From: Pelagibaculum spongiae
GTDB lineage: Bacteria > Pseudomonadota > Gammaproteobacteria > Enterobacterales > Pelagibaculaceae
Assembly (NCBI RefSeq): GCF_003097315.1
Contig: NZ_QDDL01000009.1
Location: forward strand, 124,001 to 188,000
Length of the DNA stretch: 64,000 bases
Direction of reading: 5' to 3'
Part shown: positions 17,374 to 26,141 of the stretch, piece after piece
Layout: each line of letters starts with the position of its first letter
Numbering within the stretch: position 1 is the first letter of the stretch
The notes under the pieces: model-generated
Databases searched by the model: none
Told to the model about the DNA's origin: nothing
The model's input: the letters and a program-made list of their open reading frames with translations, nothing else
Made by a program: the position numbers and the translations under genes

Positions 17374-18756
17374 TCACGCCCCTTCAAGCAGTGCCAATGT
17401 ATCGGAATCCAGCAGGTCTTTATCTACCTTGAGATAAACCACCGATGCGGTTTCAGATAATTCAGCTTCAGCAATGCCTTTTCTGCTGCGCAAATCATTA
17501 ATCAAATCTGCTGGATTGGCTTCGCCAACGGCTAGCAACATTCTAGTCAGGTGGGTTAAGGGTGCCATGGTCGCTGCTAATAATAACCAAACAACCAACA
17601 GTGCTGCGCAGAATAAAAACACGGTGGTTTGACCGTAATGACCTAACAACCAACCGCCCAAACTGCCACCTAAAAATGCACCAAAAAACTGGGAAGAAGC
17701 ATAAACGCCCATCGCGCTACCACGAGAAGCAGCGGGCGCTAACTTACTCACCAATGACGGCAAGCTGGCTTCGAGTAGATTAAAGGCAATAAAGAACAAT
17801 GCCACTACTGCGATTAATGCCCAACTACTTTCAATTGAAGTCGCCAGTAACAACTCAACCACCACCAAAGCTGCAATCGCGCCGCAGAAAACTTGTTTCA
17901 TCTTACGGCCTTTCTCGGCAATGATAATAAACGGGACCATCGCGACAAAAGCCACCACCATTAATGGCAACCAAACCATCCAGTGATCACCCACTTGCAA
18001 GTCAAGCACCTTGACCATTTGGCCAGGCAACATGACAAACAATGCAGTGACGATGCAATGCAAAATCATTACACCTAAATCGAGCCGAACTAGTTCTGGG
18101 TGTTTTAACATCGACAGTAGCTGGCCGGGAGAAGCTTCGGCGTCACTATGGTGCTGCAGTTTTTCTGGCGTTGGGGTAATAAAAGCCACCACCGCCACAC
18201 CACACAATGCTAAAACACCAGTGATCGCGAATAAACCTGACAGGCCAAACCAACCACTTAATAGTGGGCCTGCCACCATCGCCGCAGCAAAAGATAACCC
18301 AATACTGATGCCAACAGTGGCCATGGCACGTAAGCGACGACTCTCACGAGTGAGGTCGGCAAGTAATGCCATTAATACTGCAGCAACTGCACCGGCACCC
18401 TGCAAAGCTCGCCCGGCGATCACGCCATAAATATGCTCGCTAGATGCTGCTAATAAACTACCCAAAGCGAACACTAACAAACCGGCAATGATCATGGGTT
18501 TGCGACCGACCTTATCGGACGCTATGCCAAATGGAATCTGTAGAAATGCCTGTGATAGGCCATAAACACCAATCGCCAGGCCCAGTAGCGCAGGAGTTGC
18601 CCCTTCAAGACGGGCACCTTCAACTGCAAATACGGGAAGGATCATAAATAGCCCAAGCATGCGCAGGCCATAGATTGCGGCAAGCGATGCGGTGGCTTTT
18701 TTCTCAGCAACACTGAGACTGGAAGCACTCATTTTGATTATCGAAACAACAGTCAT
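17374..18756 (-). CDS. YajR-like MFS transporter
   Basis: The 460-residue protein has twelve hydrophobic helices. The MFS signature is between helices 2 and 3 (G-I-A-S-D-K-V-G-R-K-P). It has a C-terminal cytoplasmic extension of about 60 residues (A-D-L-I-N-D-L-R, then V-V-Y-L-K-V-D-K) like the YAM domain of E. coli YajR. It is probably a proton-driven exporter in the inner membrane; the substrate is not known. The start may be ATG 18756 or ATG 18732 (M-S-A-S-S-L), and neither has a strong ribosome binding site. It lies 140 bp upstream of ssb, the arrangement known from pseudomonads, where uvrA is the divergent neighbour. Confidence 0.92.
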   Translation of the reverse strand: MTVVSIIKMSASSLSVAEKKATASLAAIYGLRMLGLFMILPVFAVEGARLEGATPALLGLAIGVYGLSQAFLQIPFGIASDKVGRKPMIIAGLLVFALGSLLAASSEHIYGVIAGRALQGAGAVAAVLMALLADLTRESRRLRAMATVGISIGLSFAAAMVAGPLLSGWFGLSGLFAITGVLALCGVAVVAFITPTPEKLQHHSDAEASPGQLLSMLKHPELVRLDLGVMILHCIVTALFVMLPGQMVKVLDLQVGDHWMVWLPLMVVAFVAMVPFIIIAEKGRKMKQVFCGAIAALVVVELLLATSIESSWALIAVVALFFIAFNLLEASLPSLVSKLAPAASRGSAMGVYASSQFFGAFLGGSLGGWLLGHYGQTTVFLFCAALLVVWLLLAATMAPLTHLTRMLLAVGEANPADLINDLRSRKGIAEAELSETASVVYLKVDKDLLDSDTLALLEGA

Positions 18757-19265
18757 CTACGAAGGGGCGCATCTTATCACAGCTTTGACTAACCCTATTG
18801 CCACTAAGTGATATCGAAACGCTAGATATCCAAGCTACTTATTAAAAGTGTGGAAGTGCACAATTCAGATCAAATTAGAAATGACTTATATATAGATTCG
18901 ATTTCAAAGCTGCCTTTGGTTTGTTGAAACACCTTCAATTCAAAAATTCTGATCGATACTTCCGCTTCATATCTCTAACTGACAAAATACATCAGTAGGA
19001 ATATCAGTATTCCCTAACATAATGAGTCACGGTTTTTTTGGGTTGAAACGACACCCTTTGATAGAACAACTTTGATTTTTTAAAATAAAAAAATCAAATG
19101 AAACTCAATTGTAAAAATTTAAACCACTGTAATAAACATGTAACACCAATAAAAAATCATTTAAAGCATAAAACAAATAAATATTTAGCAATAACTATTG
19201 TACTCACACGAAAAAATGTTGAGAATGACAAAAAATTAACCATAAAAATAATAAGAGATATAAAA
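18757..19265. other. AT-rich regulatory stretch before csgD
   Basis: About 500 bases separate the MFS gene from csgD, which diverge. The stretch is very AT-rich towards csgD. The csgD frame is open back to 19098, but that part is Lys/Asn-rich and is not part of the family, so I read it as leader. A long upstream region suits the heavy regulation known for csgD in enterobacteria. I found no specific operator. Confidence 0.5.
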
Positions 19266-19907
19266 ATGGCCATAAAAGAGCTGGTACTTGTTGGTCGACC
19301 CGTGACGCAAAACATTGCGCTGCTTTCGGTACTCGAGCAAGAACTCTCGGGCCAGTTCAATCAATTCAGCCTATATAGTGATCAGCACCATATTCCAACA
19401 GAGGATTATTTGTATCTGGTAGATGCAGAACTGCTAGATGACACCGCTGTAAAATGCTTAATGGAGTTGGCAGACCAGAATAACACTCAAACATGCGTTG
19501 CTTTATTTAACGTCTCTCGCAAGCAAGCTCAAAAAACTCACTTACCTAGCATGCACTTGTATGGAATTTTCTTTGAAGATGATCCGCTTGAAACGGTTAT
19601 TCGCGGCGTGAAAGCCATACAAGATCAAGAGTATTGGATTCCCCGTGATCTCTTTGGAAAAATGCTTGAGAATAAAAACCGCCAAAGCGCAGGCCTGCGC
19701 ACTCTCACTAACCGAGAAATTCAAATACTGCTATTAATTACCGACGGTCGTTCGAACCAAGAAATCGCCTCGGCACTCTATATCAGCAACCACACCGTCA
19801 AGACCCACATCTATAATCTGTATAAAAAAATTGGGGTTAAAAGCAGAATGCGCGCCGCTATTTGGGCAGAACGCAACCTCAATCAAAAAACACAATCTCT
19901 TAATTAA
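19266..19907 (+). CDS. csgD: CsgD-like LuxR-type regulator of curli
   Basis: The protein has 213 residues from ATG 19266 (AAGAGA eight bases upstream); the longer frame from 19098 is not family-like. The N-terminal 130 residues are a receiver-like domain. The C-terminus is a LuxR helix-turn-helix: L-T-N-R-E-I-Q-I-L, then S-N-Q-E-I-A, then S-N-H-T-V-K-T-H-I-Y-N-L-Y-K-K-I-G-V. This architecture, placed directly before csgE, csgF and csgG, identifies CsgD, the transcription activator of the curlin genes. A paired operator-like sequence before csgB (21780-21813) is a candidate target. Confidence 0.88.
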   Translation: MAIKELVLVGRPVTQNIALLSVLEQELSGQFNQFSLYSDQHHIPTEDYLYLVDAELLDDTAVKCLMELADQNNTQTCVALFNVSRKQAQKTHLPSMHLYGIFFEDDPLETVIRGVKAIQDQEYWIPRDLFGKMLENKNRQSAGLRTLTNREIQILLLITDGRSNQEIASALYISNHTVKTHIYNLYKKIGVKSRMRAAIWAERNLNQKTQSLN

Positions 19908-19939
19908 GACAACAAACAAGCCAATTGGAAATCAGAATC

Positions 19940-20359
19940 ATGCGCATTTTTTTTATATTTAAGCGCTTTTTATTCTTAGCTTTGCTTTTTCCACTGAGCG
20001 CTTATGCAAGCGACAAGCTACTTGATGAAATCCCCGGCATTGTAGTCGACCAGACTATCACGGTATCTGGCCACCGATTTGCTGAGGCTTTTTCTATGCA
20101 TCGCAGCTTCTACTTTCCACAGGCGCAAGCGGGATTAGTAATTAAAGAGCGGCCTTCTGCGCGTCGAGGCAATTTAATTTGGGTGGAATGGCAGCACAAA
20201 AGGCTAGTGCAAACGCTAGTATTTCCCTCCAGTAAAACCGAAGCCAGCGCATTACAGCTACTCAAACAGGCTCAACAAGCGATTAAGAAACACAAAATCC
20301 AACAATTATTACTCGGCCGAGATATTCAACAGCAAGATCTCGCCCAAGACGAATGGTAA
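19940..20359 (+). CDS. csgE: CsgE curli assembly/transport factor
   Basis: The protein has 139 residues from ATG 19940. A TTG five codons earlier is open, but GGAA lies nine bases before the ATG. A signal peptide ends S-A-Y-A. The mature part contains the family signature I-V-V-D-Q-T-I-T-x-x-G-x-x-F, then L-V-I-K-E-R-P-S-A-R-x-G and V-E-W. CsgE forms a nonamer that caps the periplasmic face of CsgG and guides curlin subunits. It lies 32 bases after csgD and 9 before csgF, so probably in one transcript. Confidence 0.93.
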   Translation: MRIFFIFKRFLFLALLFPLSAYASDKLLDEIPGIVVDQTITVSGHRFAEAFSMHRSFYFPQAQAGLVIKERPSARRGNLIWVEWQHKRLVQTLVFPSSKTEASALQLLKQAQQAIKKHKIQQLLLGRDIQQQDLAQDEW

Positions 20360-20368
20360 AATTAAGAG

Positions 20369-20803
20369 ATGATAACAATGAAAAATAGATCTCAGATTAA
20401 ACAAAGGTTCGTTACACCTTTATTGGGCATTTCGCTACTAGGCTTTTTGGCTAGTGCTCAAGCAGGCCAATTAACCTGGCATCCGGTCAACCCGAACTTT
20501 GGCGGCAGTCCTTTAAATGGCTCCCAGCTATTAAGTAATGCTCAAGCGCAAAGTCGCCACAAATCTCCTAGCAGCAGTGGCTATAAACAACGATCTGCGC
20601 TGGATCGATTTACCGATTCATTAGAATCTAGACTACTTAGCCAGCTATTAACTGGCGTCGGTGATGGTAAAACGGGCAGTCTATCTACCGACGATTTTTT
20701 AGTCGCAATTGAAGAAATTGATGGCGTGCTGCAAGTTGTCGTCACAGACCTAGCCACCGACGAAACAACCATTATTGAAGTCAACGGCCTGATTTCAGAT
20801 TAA
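20369..20803 (+). CDS. csgF: CsgF curli nucleation-coupling factor
   Basis: The protein has 144 residues. A signal peptide ends A-S-A-Q-A. The mature N-terminus V-N-P-N-F-G-G-S-P-L-N-G, then L-L-S-N-A-Q-A-Q, is the segment that inserts into the CsgG pore in E. coli. The C-terminal domain carries G-L-I as the family's last strand. Two ATGs, at 20369 and 20378, are possible; AAGAG just upstream suits the second. CsgF sits at the outer mouth of CsgG and positions CsgB for nucleation. Confidence 0.93.
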   Translation: MITMKNRSQIKQRFVTPLLGISLLGFLASAQAGQLTWHPVNPNFGGSPLNGSQLLSNAQAQSRHKSPSSSGYKQRSALDRFTDSLESRLLSQLLTGVGDGKTGSLSTDDFLVAIEEIDGVLQVVVTDLATDETTIIEVNGLISD

Positions 20804-20824
20804 TCAGGTACGGAAATACTACCG

Positions 20825-21670
20825 ATGAAAAATAAAACAATAACCATTATCAGTTTGGCTTTAGTATTGCTACTTGCAGGCTGTAGTTTTCAACCCGTTA
20901 AAAGCTTGGTTGGCCCTCCAATAACTGGCCCCCAGCGAGCAGAATTTAGTGAGACTAGAAAAAACTTACAACAACTGCCTTCGCCTCGCGGGAAAATCGT
21001 TGCTGCAATTTACAGTTTTCGCGACCAAACCGGGCAGTACCGGCCTTCTCCCGCTAGTAATTTTTCCACGGCAGTACCTCAAGGTGGCGCAGCTATTTTA
21101 GCATCTGCATTACAAGATTCTGGTTGGTTTATTCCATTAGAGCGCGAAGGGTTACAGAATTTATTAACTGAAAGAAAAATAATCCGTGCATCACAAAAAA
21201 AGCCTGATACACCTAATAATCATTCAGATACTCTTGCGCCGCTATTAGCCGCCAATGTTTTACTCGAAGGCGGAATTATTGGTTATGAGTCTAATACCAA
21301 AACCGGCGGAATAGGTGCTCGATACTTTGGAATTGGCGGCTTTGAAAAATACCAGTTAGATCAAGTAACGGTAAATATTCGTGCAATTGATATTCGTTCG
21401 GGGCAAATACTCAGCAGCGTAACGACCAGTAAGACTATTTTGTCCCGAGAGCTATCTGCCGGCGTTTATCGCTTTATTGACTATAAAAGACTGCTCGAAG
21501 CAGAAACCGGCTACACCACTAACGAACCCATTTTGGCTTGCTTGACACAAGCAATCGAACGAGCCGTTATAGAACTGGTTGCTGATGGTATTCAAAAAAA
21601 TCTTTGGTCTTTGAAAAATTCTCAAGATAGCAATCACCCAACACTGACTTCCTACCTCGAAAACTCATAA
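20825..21670 (+). CDS. csgG: CsgG curli secretion channel lipoprotein
   Basis: The protein has 281 residues with a lipobox L-L-A-G-C (Cys20). It then has the CsgG core: A-A-I-Y-S-F-R-D-Q-T-G-Q and P-A-S-N-F-S-T-A-V-P-Q, G-G-A-A-I-L, W-F-I-P-L-E-R-E-G-L-Q-N-L-L-T-E-R, and G-G-I-I-G-Y-E-S-N. CsgG forms a 36-strand, nine-subunit outer-membrane pore. In E. coli the constriction is formed by Tyr51, Asn55 and Phe56. Here the block reads R-P-S-P-A-S-N-F, so Asn79 and Phe80 (precursor numbering) are kept but the Tyr position is Ser75. It is the last gene of csgDEFG and ends at a terminator. Confidence 0.96.
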   Translation: MKNKTITIISLALVLLLAGCSFQPVKSLVGPPITGPQRAEFSETRKNLQQLPSPRGKIVAAIYSFRDQTGQYRPSPASNFSTAVPQGGAAILASALQDSGWFIPLEREGLQNLLTERKIIRASQKKPDTPNNHSDTLAPLLAANVLLEGGIIGYESNTKTGGIGARYFGIGGFEKYQLDQVTVNIRAIDIRSGQILSSVTTSKTILSRELSAGVYRFIDYKRLLEAETGYTTNEPILACLTQAIERAVIELVADGIQKNLWSLKNSQDSNHPTLTSYLENS

Positions 21671-21682
21671 CTTAAATCAAAA

Positions 21683-21716
21683 AACGCACCCCCAAATGAG
21701 GGGTGCGTTAATTTTT
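21683..21716 (+). terminator. Intrinsic terminator after csgG
   Basis: AACGCACCCC (21683-21692) and GGGGTGCGTT (21700-21709) form a ten-bp stem, followed by TAATTTTT. It separates the csgDEFG transcript from csgBA. Confidence 0.92.
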
Positions 21717-21779
21717 AAAAAGCATAAATATTCATTCTTTAAATAAATTGAAAAACCTTTGTAATCAAACATCAAAACT

Positions 21780-21813
21780 CTGGTACTTTGGTACCAGCCC
21801 GCCTAGTACTTTG
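21780..21813 (+). promoter_or_regulatory. Candidate activator site upstream of csgB
   Basis: An inverted repeat CTGGTAC-TTTG-GTACCAG lies at 21780-21797. The octamer GTACTTTG within it recurs at 21806-21813, exactly 23 bases (two helical turns) downstream. It lies about 90-120 bases before the csgB start. The dyad and the helical spacing suit a dimeric LuxR-type regulator such as CsgD. No experiment supports it. Confidence 0.45.
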
Positions 21814-21901
21814 ATTTTAATTTTAAGCATCTAGTTCGATATACACACACAATTAATGCGCCGAAAATATTCATATTCCCAGCCACCCACGCTGTAAAAA
21901 A

Positions 21902-22444
21902 ATGACGCGCCAATCACCAGTAATTTTGCGAAATTTCATTGCAATACTGCTGTTACTAAATTGCATGATGTCAGCATATGCTCAAGATATCGACGCGGGA
22001 AGCGAATTAGGCAGCTCTAATTTTGCTGAGCTGTCTCAATCTGGAAATGACCATTTTATTCAATCTGGACAATTTGGTAGTAACCATATTCTTCAGGTCC
22101 AACAAAATTTTCAAAGCAATCATTTACAAAGCTTTCAAAATGGCAATAACCATCAAATTATTGCCTCAATGGACGGAATAAATAATGCAATAGCGGTGCA
22201 GCAATTTGGGGAAAGTCAATACGCAGAGCTTTATCAAAATGGACTTGAGAACCAAATTCTTTTGATTCAACAAGGCTATGCAAACAACACCAATATTTAC
22301 CAACTTGGGCAAAACAATAGCGCTCAGGTCATGCAGCATGGAAATGAAAACCTTACTTCGATTCATCAAGAAGGTTATGGCCTGCAAGCAGTGGTTATTC
22401 AGACCGGATATGCACAGACCGCATCAGTTTGGCAATACAACTAA
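21902..22444 (+). CDS. csgB: CsgB-like minor curlin (nucleator)
   Basis: The protein has 180 residues with a signal peptide ending S-A-Y-A. It is followed by about six curlin repeats of the form Q-x-G-x-x-N-x-x-x-(I/V)-x-Q-x-G (for example S-Q-S-G-N-D-H, Q-N-G-N-N-H-Q-I, Q-Q-G-Y-A-N-N). It is immediately upstream of the much larger CsgA-like protein, the usual position of csgB. CsgB is anchored at the cell surface and templates polymerisation of CsgA. It has the same strand as csgDEFG, unlike E. coli where csgBA diverges. Confidence 0.9.
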   Translation: MTRQSPVILRNFIAILLLLNCMMSAYAQDIDAGSELGSSNFAELSQSGNDHFIQSGQFGSNHILQVQQNFQSNHLQSFQNGNNHQIIASMDGINNAIAVQQFGESQYAELYQNGLENQILLIQQGYANNTNIYQLGQNNSAQVMQHGNENLTSIHQEGYGLQAVVIQTGYAQTASVWQYN

Positions 22445-22475
22445 AAATCCCTCGATAATACAATGGAGAATCACC

Positions 22476-24122
22476 ATGATTAGACTTACCGCAGTTGCTT
22501 CGGCAATTTTACTCGCAACTTCAGCACAAGCTGCTTCAGATAATAACAGTGCCAATGTCGATCAAAATGGCTCTGACCATACCACTATCATCACTCAAGT
22601 TTATGAAGCAAATGATAACAGCGCGGTAGTCAATCAGGCTGGTAGTCGCAGTCGCGCTGTTGTTATTCAGCAATCAGCATCAAACAACAATGCCAATATT
22701 GACCAAGATGGCGAATCCAATAACGGCGACATCGTACAAACCAGTGCTATAAATAACGGCGCTTCTGTCAATCAAAATGGTGCTAGCAACTCTGGCAGTA
22801 TTTCTCAAACTAACCAGAACGATAGTAACGCGACAGCTACCACCGTCGGTGATAACAACCTCAACACAATTCATCAGTGGGATGGTGCTGAAAATACCGC
22901 TACCGCTAGCCAAACAGGTAATAATAACGACCTGCATCTTGATCAGTACAATGGTACTTACAACAGTGTTGGTACTGTGACTCAGTTGGGTGATGGCAAC
23001 ACTTCGCATACCCAGCAAGAAGGTAGCGATCTGAATTTGCAAGCGACTCAAACTGGCGACCAAAACAGAATTTATAGCAGCACTTGGCAAGATACTTATT
23101 CTGGTGGACAGCTGGGGCGTGATCAGCAAGCACTCATCACACAAACCGGTAATGAGAATGAGCTTCGCTTCAAACAAGAAGGTAATTTACAAAACCTGAC
23201 GGTATCTCAAACCGGTAACAGTAACGACATGTTGGCAGAGCAAAGCGGCAGTGCTAACGATGCTACATTGTCTCAAAACGGCGTTCAAAATAATGCCACC
23301 GTCAATCAATCTGGTACGAATGCTGAAGCAATCACTAATCAGATTGGTAATAACAACGCTCTGAATTTGCAGCAATCTGGCGATTTAATGCTTGCCGATG
23401 TAAACCAAACCGGTGATTTGAACACTGCTGGCGTCACTCAAGATGGTGTTAATAACACAGCAGTTACCAACCAAATTGGCAACCAAAATGCTGTAACCTC
23501 ATCACAAAACGGCACGGATCAAACAGCAAGCCTGACTCAATATGGCAATCTTAACAGCGTCACTGCCACTCAAACTGGCGAAAGAAATGCTGCAATTTCT
23601 TTCCAAGATGGTGATGCAAACTTGATTACGCTTGATCAAGCTGGAAACGATCATTCAGCTAGAATTACGCAAACTGGTTTAAACAACGAAGCAGATTTAG
23701 GCCAAGGCGGATCAACCCAGTCAGCTATTTTGGCTCAAAGCGGCAGCGATAACCTTGCAACTGTAACGCAAGCTGGAAACGACAACAGCGTCGATTACAG
23801 TCAAGCCGGCGATACAAACACTGCGAATATCGATCAAACGGGTTCTGAAAACATCATGACCGGTTACACCGTTGGTGATGATAACCTAGTGAATGTTTCG
23901 CAAAGCGGTGAGTTAAACGAAGCAGTCGTGCATTCATGGCCTGGCGCTAGCTTTGAAAGTGAAGTTGCTCTGACTCAGTCAGGCTTCTCTAACTTTGCCC
24001 ATTTGGACCAAGCTGGAACCGGTCACTTAGTGACTGCAACGCAAAACGATAGCAGCAACTATATCTACAGCTTGCAGCAAGGTAGTGATAACACTGCGAC
24101 AATCAATCAAGGCAGCAACTAA
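22476..24122 (+). CDS. csgA: Very large CsgA-like major curlin, 548 residues
   Basis: ATG 22476 has GGAGA seven bases upstream. A signal peptide ends T-S-A-Q-A. The rest is built almost wholly from curlin repeats of about 22-23 residues with the pattern N-x-A-x-(I/V/L)-x-Q-x-G-(S/D/N)-x-N; more than 20 can be counted. E. coli CsgA has 151 residues and five repeats. Each repeat forms one strand-turn-strand of the amyloid beta-solenoid, so one subunit here could span a long stretch of fibre. A longer frame from 22278 runs inside csgB and is an artefact. It is 31 bases after csgB and probably cotranscribed. Confidence 0.93.
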   Translation: MIRLTAVASAILLATSAQAASDNNSANVDQNGSDHTTIITQVYEANDNSAVVNQAGSRSRAVVIQQSASNNNANIDQDGESNNGDIVQTSAINNGASVNQNGASNSGSISQTNQNDSNATATTVGDNNLNTIHQWDGAENTATASQTGNNNDLHLDQYNGTYNSVGTVTQLGDGNTSHTQQEGSDLNLQATQTGDQNRIYSSTWQDTYSGGQLGRDQQALITQTGNENELRFKQEGNLQNLTVSQTGNSNDMLAEQSGSANDATLSQNGVQNNATVNQSGTNAEAITNQIGNNNALNLQQSGDLMLADVNQTGDLNTAGVTQDGVNNTAVTNQIGNQNAVTSSQNGTDQTASLTQYGNLNSVTATQTGERNAAISFQDGDANLITLDQAGNDHSARITQTGLNNEADLGQGGSTQSAILAQSGSDNLATVTQAGNDNSVDYSQAGDTNTANIDQTGSENIMTGYTVGDDNLVNVSQSGELNEAVVHSWPGASFESEVALTQSGFSNFAHLDQAGTGHLVTATQNDSSNYIYSLQQGSDNTATINQGSN

Positions 24123-24150
24123 TAACCTGTTGAAATAACAGTTTATTAAA

Positions 24151-24185
24151 AAAACAGGCTAGCAATTGCTAGCCTGTTTTATTTT
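24151..24185 (+). terminator. Intrinsic terminator after csgA
   Basis: AAAACAGGCTAGCAA (24151-24165) and TTGCTAGCCTGTTTT (24166-24180) form a perfect 30-base palindrome followed by ATTTT. It works in both directions in principle. Confidence 0.92.
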
Positions 24186-24374
24186 ACAGATGACAATAAT
24201 TAACAATTAAAACAATAAATATAATTACCAACAAATAAGTCAACCAACCACCTTCCAGCACCACTCACTATAAAAATCATACAGTTAAACTAAAATATGA
24301 CTGCATATTTTCAAATGAACATGAAAAAGCGACTAAGGTAACTTATAAGTTAATCAAAAAAAGTCACTGATCGT

Positions 24375-26039
24375 ATGGATAAAAAACCATTTCTTATTAT
24401 AAGTAATTTATTTACATTAATATCATTAGCAATTGTTTCATTCGCGAGCAGCGCAGTGTCAAACAAGTCTATTCCGACACCCGCTTATAATTACAAACAC
24501 ATCGTTCATTTTGGATTATTACGAGACAGCGTAGGTCTTGAAACAAATGCTCACGCAATTTCTTCTCCACAATCTAATCAGTATCAAGACTATTTAACAA
24601 CTGGACAAACGGCTCAAAAATTCGGTAGCAGTAGCCAAAACATTCAACAAGTCGTTAATTACTTAGAATCGATTGCTGCAAAAAATATTGAAATCCACCC
24701 ATCAAAAATTAGTATCTCGGCTGAATTTAATACCGCACAAATGCAACAGCATTTATGTGTCGACTCCAGTAAAAAACCTACGCAAAAAACTTGCACACCT
24801 GAGTCATTAGCCCCGTACATCAAAGAAATTGTATTAAATTATTTTTTACTTTCAGACCCAAGCAATGAAGAAAAAAACAATATAACGACAACAGCGAAAC
24901 TTCAAAGCATCATCAATAAACCAACATGCGATGAAGCTAAAAACTTGCAGTCAGATAACGTTTTCTTACCCAAACAAATGATGACTGCTTTTGGTATCGA
25001 TCAATTACATCAGCAGGGTTTTAAAGGTCAAGGCATGCGTGCTGCCATTTTATTAAGTGAAGTCATACCATCTCGGGCAGACAACGACACTTACCGTGAT
25101 TGTTTTTCCATTACAGCAGATTATCGAGAATTAACAGAAACGCCCTATGGATTACCACTTAGCAATAACATAGAAGCACAAATAGATATTCAAACCATAT
25201 TATCCATTGCACCTGAGATTGAGGAATTAACTTTTATTGGTACAGGTGTCATTGTTGGTGGTGGCGACCAAGTATGGCTGCTAAGCAAAGCAACTAATCC
25301 GGTAAATTTTCAACATGGCTTACCGCAAGTCATTAGTATTAGCCAAGGTTCTAGAGAATCTGATAATTCTGCTGACGAAATATCATTAGCCGAGTCATAC
25401 GCTCAATTAGTCGCAGTAACAGGCAGCACTTTAATCGCAGCCAGTGGCGATTTTGGCTATCTCAACCAAAACTTTACTCCTGCGTTAGGCGCGGTTTACC
25501 CAGCATCTTCACCATGGACAACTTCTGTTGGCGGCATAGAAGCTCAACTCAACAATCAAGATCAAATCACATCGGTTGCGGTATGGCAAAAGACAAATAA
25601 CGACGGTAGCGGCGGTGGGCCATCATCAATATTTAAGCGACCAAATTGGCAGAAAGGTCTTGGGGCATTTCCCGGCGAGCAGCGTCTCACTCCTGACATT
25701 GCTTATATCGCAAGTAATAGTTATATCTACTTTAACGGCGGTCATTGGTTAACTAACGGCGGCACTAGTGCCTCTGCACCATTTTTTGCCGGTGCAATAT
25801 CTCTGGTTAATCAGCAATTAATATCAAAAAACAAAAAGCCATTAGGCGCATTAAATCCTCTGCTATACCAACTGGCTAACTCTTATTTATATGATGATAT
25901 TTTTTATTCTGTGACACAGGGAACCAGCAATATACATGGTGATCTAGACCCAAACATTGGTGGCGCTTGCTATGGTTATAATCAAGCAACCGGACTTGGC
26001 GCAGTTAAAATTAACCGATTAATTGAACAATTAAATTAA
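24375..26039 (+). CDS. Sedolisin-type (S53) serine-carboxyl protease
   Basis: The protein has 554 residues. A signal-like N-terminus is followed by a pro-kumamolisin domain (about 40-130), with the typical Y-Q-D-Y-L-T-T and F-G segments. The catalytic parts are Glu267 and Asp271 in I-E-A-Q-I-D-I, the oxyanion Asp359 in A-A-S-G-D-F-G, and Ser465 in G-G-T-S-A-S-A-P. A calcium-loop-like D-D-I-F-Y and a late G-x-C-Y-x-Y-N-Q-A-T-G-L-G end the domain. S53 enzymes are secreted, self-activating and usually work at acidic pH. It lies 250 bases after csgA, behind a strong terminator, so it is likely a separate transcript. A role in curli turnover is only a guess from position. Confidence 0.92.
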   Translation: MDKKPFLIISNLFTLISLAIVSFASSAVSNKSIPTPAYNYKHIVHFGLLRDSVGLETNAHAISSPQSNQYQDYLTTGQTAQKFGSSSQNIQQVVNYLESIAAKNIEIHPSKISISAEFNTAQMQQHLCVDSSKKPTQKTCTPESLAPYIKEIVLNYFLLSDPSNEEKNNITTTAKLQSIINKPTCDEAKNLQSDNVFLPKQMMTAFGIDQLHQQGFKGQGMRAAILLSEVIPSRADNDTYRDCFSITADYRELTETPYGLPLSNNIEAQIDIQTILSIAPEIEELTFIGTGVIVGGGDQVWLLSKATNPVNFQHGLPQVISISQGSRESDNSADEISLAESYAQLVAVTGSTLIAASGDFGYLNQNFTPALGAVYPASSPWTTSVGGIEAQLNNQDQITSVAVWQKTNNDGSGGGPSSIFKRPNWQKGLGAFPGEQRLTPDIAYIASNSYIYFNGGHWLTNGGTSASAPFFAGAISLVNQQLISKNKKPLGALNPLLYQLANSYLYDDIFYSVTQGTSNIHGDLDPNIGGACYGYNQATGLGAVKINRLIEQLN

Positions 26040-26141
26040 GCCAACATTGATACATTTCGCACTTGAACTCGCTAGAAATAAACCTTACTAGCGGGCTCAT
26101 TACAGATAGCTAATGTACGGTTAAGCATTCAATTTTAAGCC

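Noticed and set aside
19098-19265. A 56-residue N-terminal extension of CsgD
   Set aside because: Lys/Asn-rich, unlike the family, and ATG 19266 has a better ribosome binding site.
22278-22475. An N-terminal extension of CsgA starting inside csgB
   Set aside because: ATG 22476 has a ribosome binding site and is followed by a perfect signal peptide; the extension is the csgB gene in another frame.
22476-24122. Dense short repeats that might suggest a CRISPR array
   Set aside because: The repeats are degenerate, in frame and encode curlin units; there are no identical direct repeats with unique spacers.
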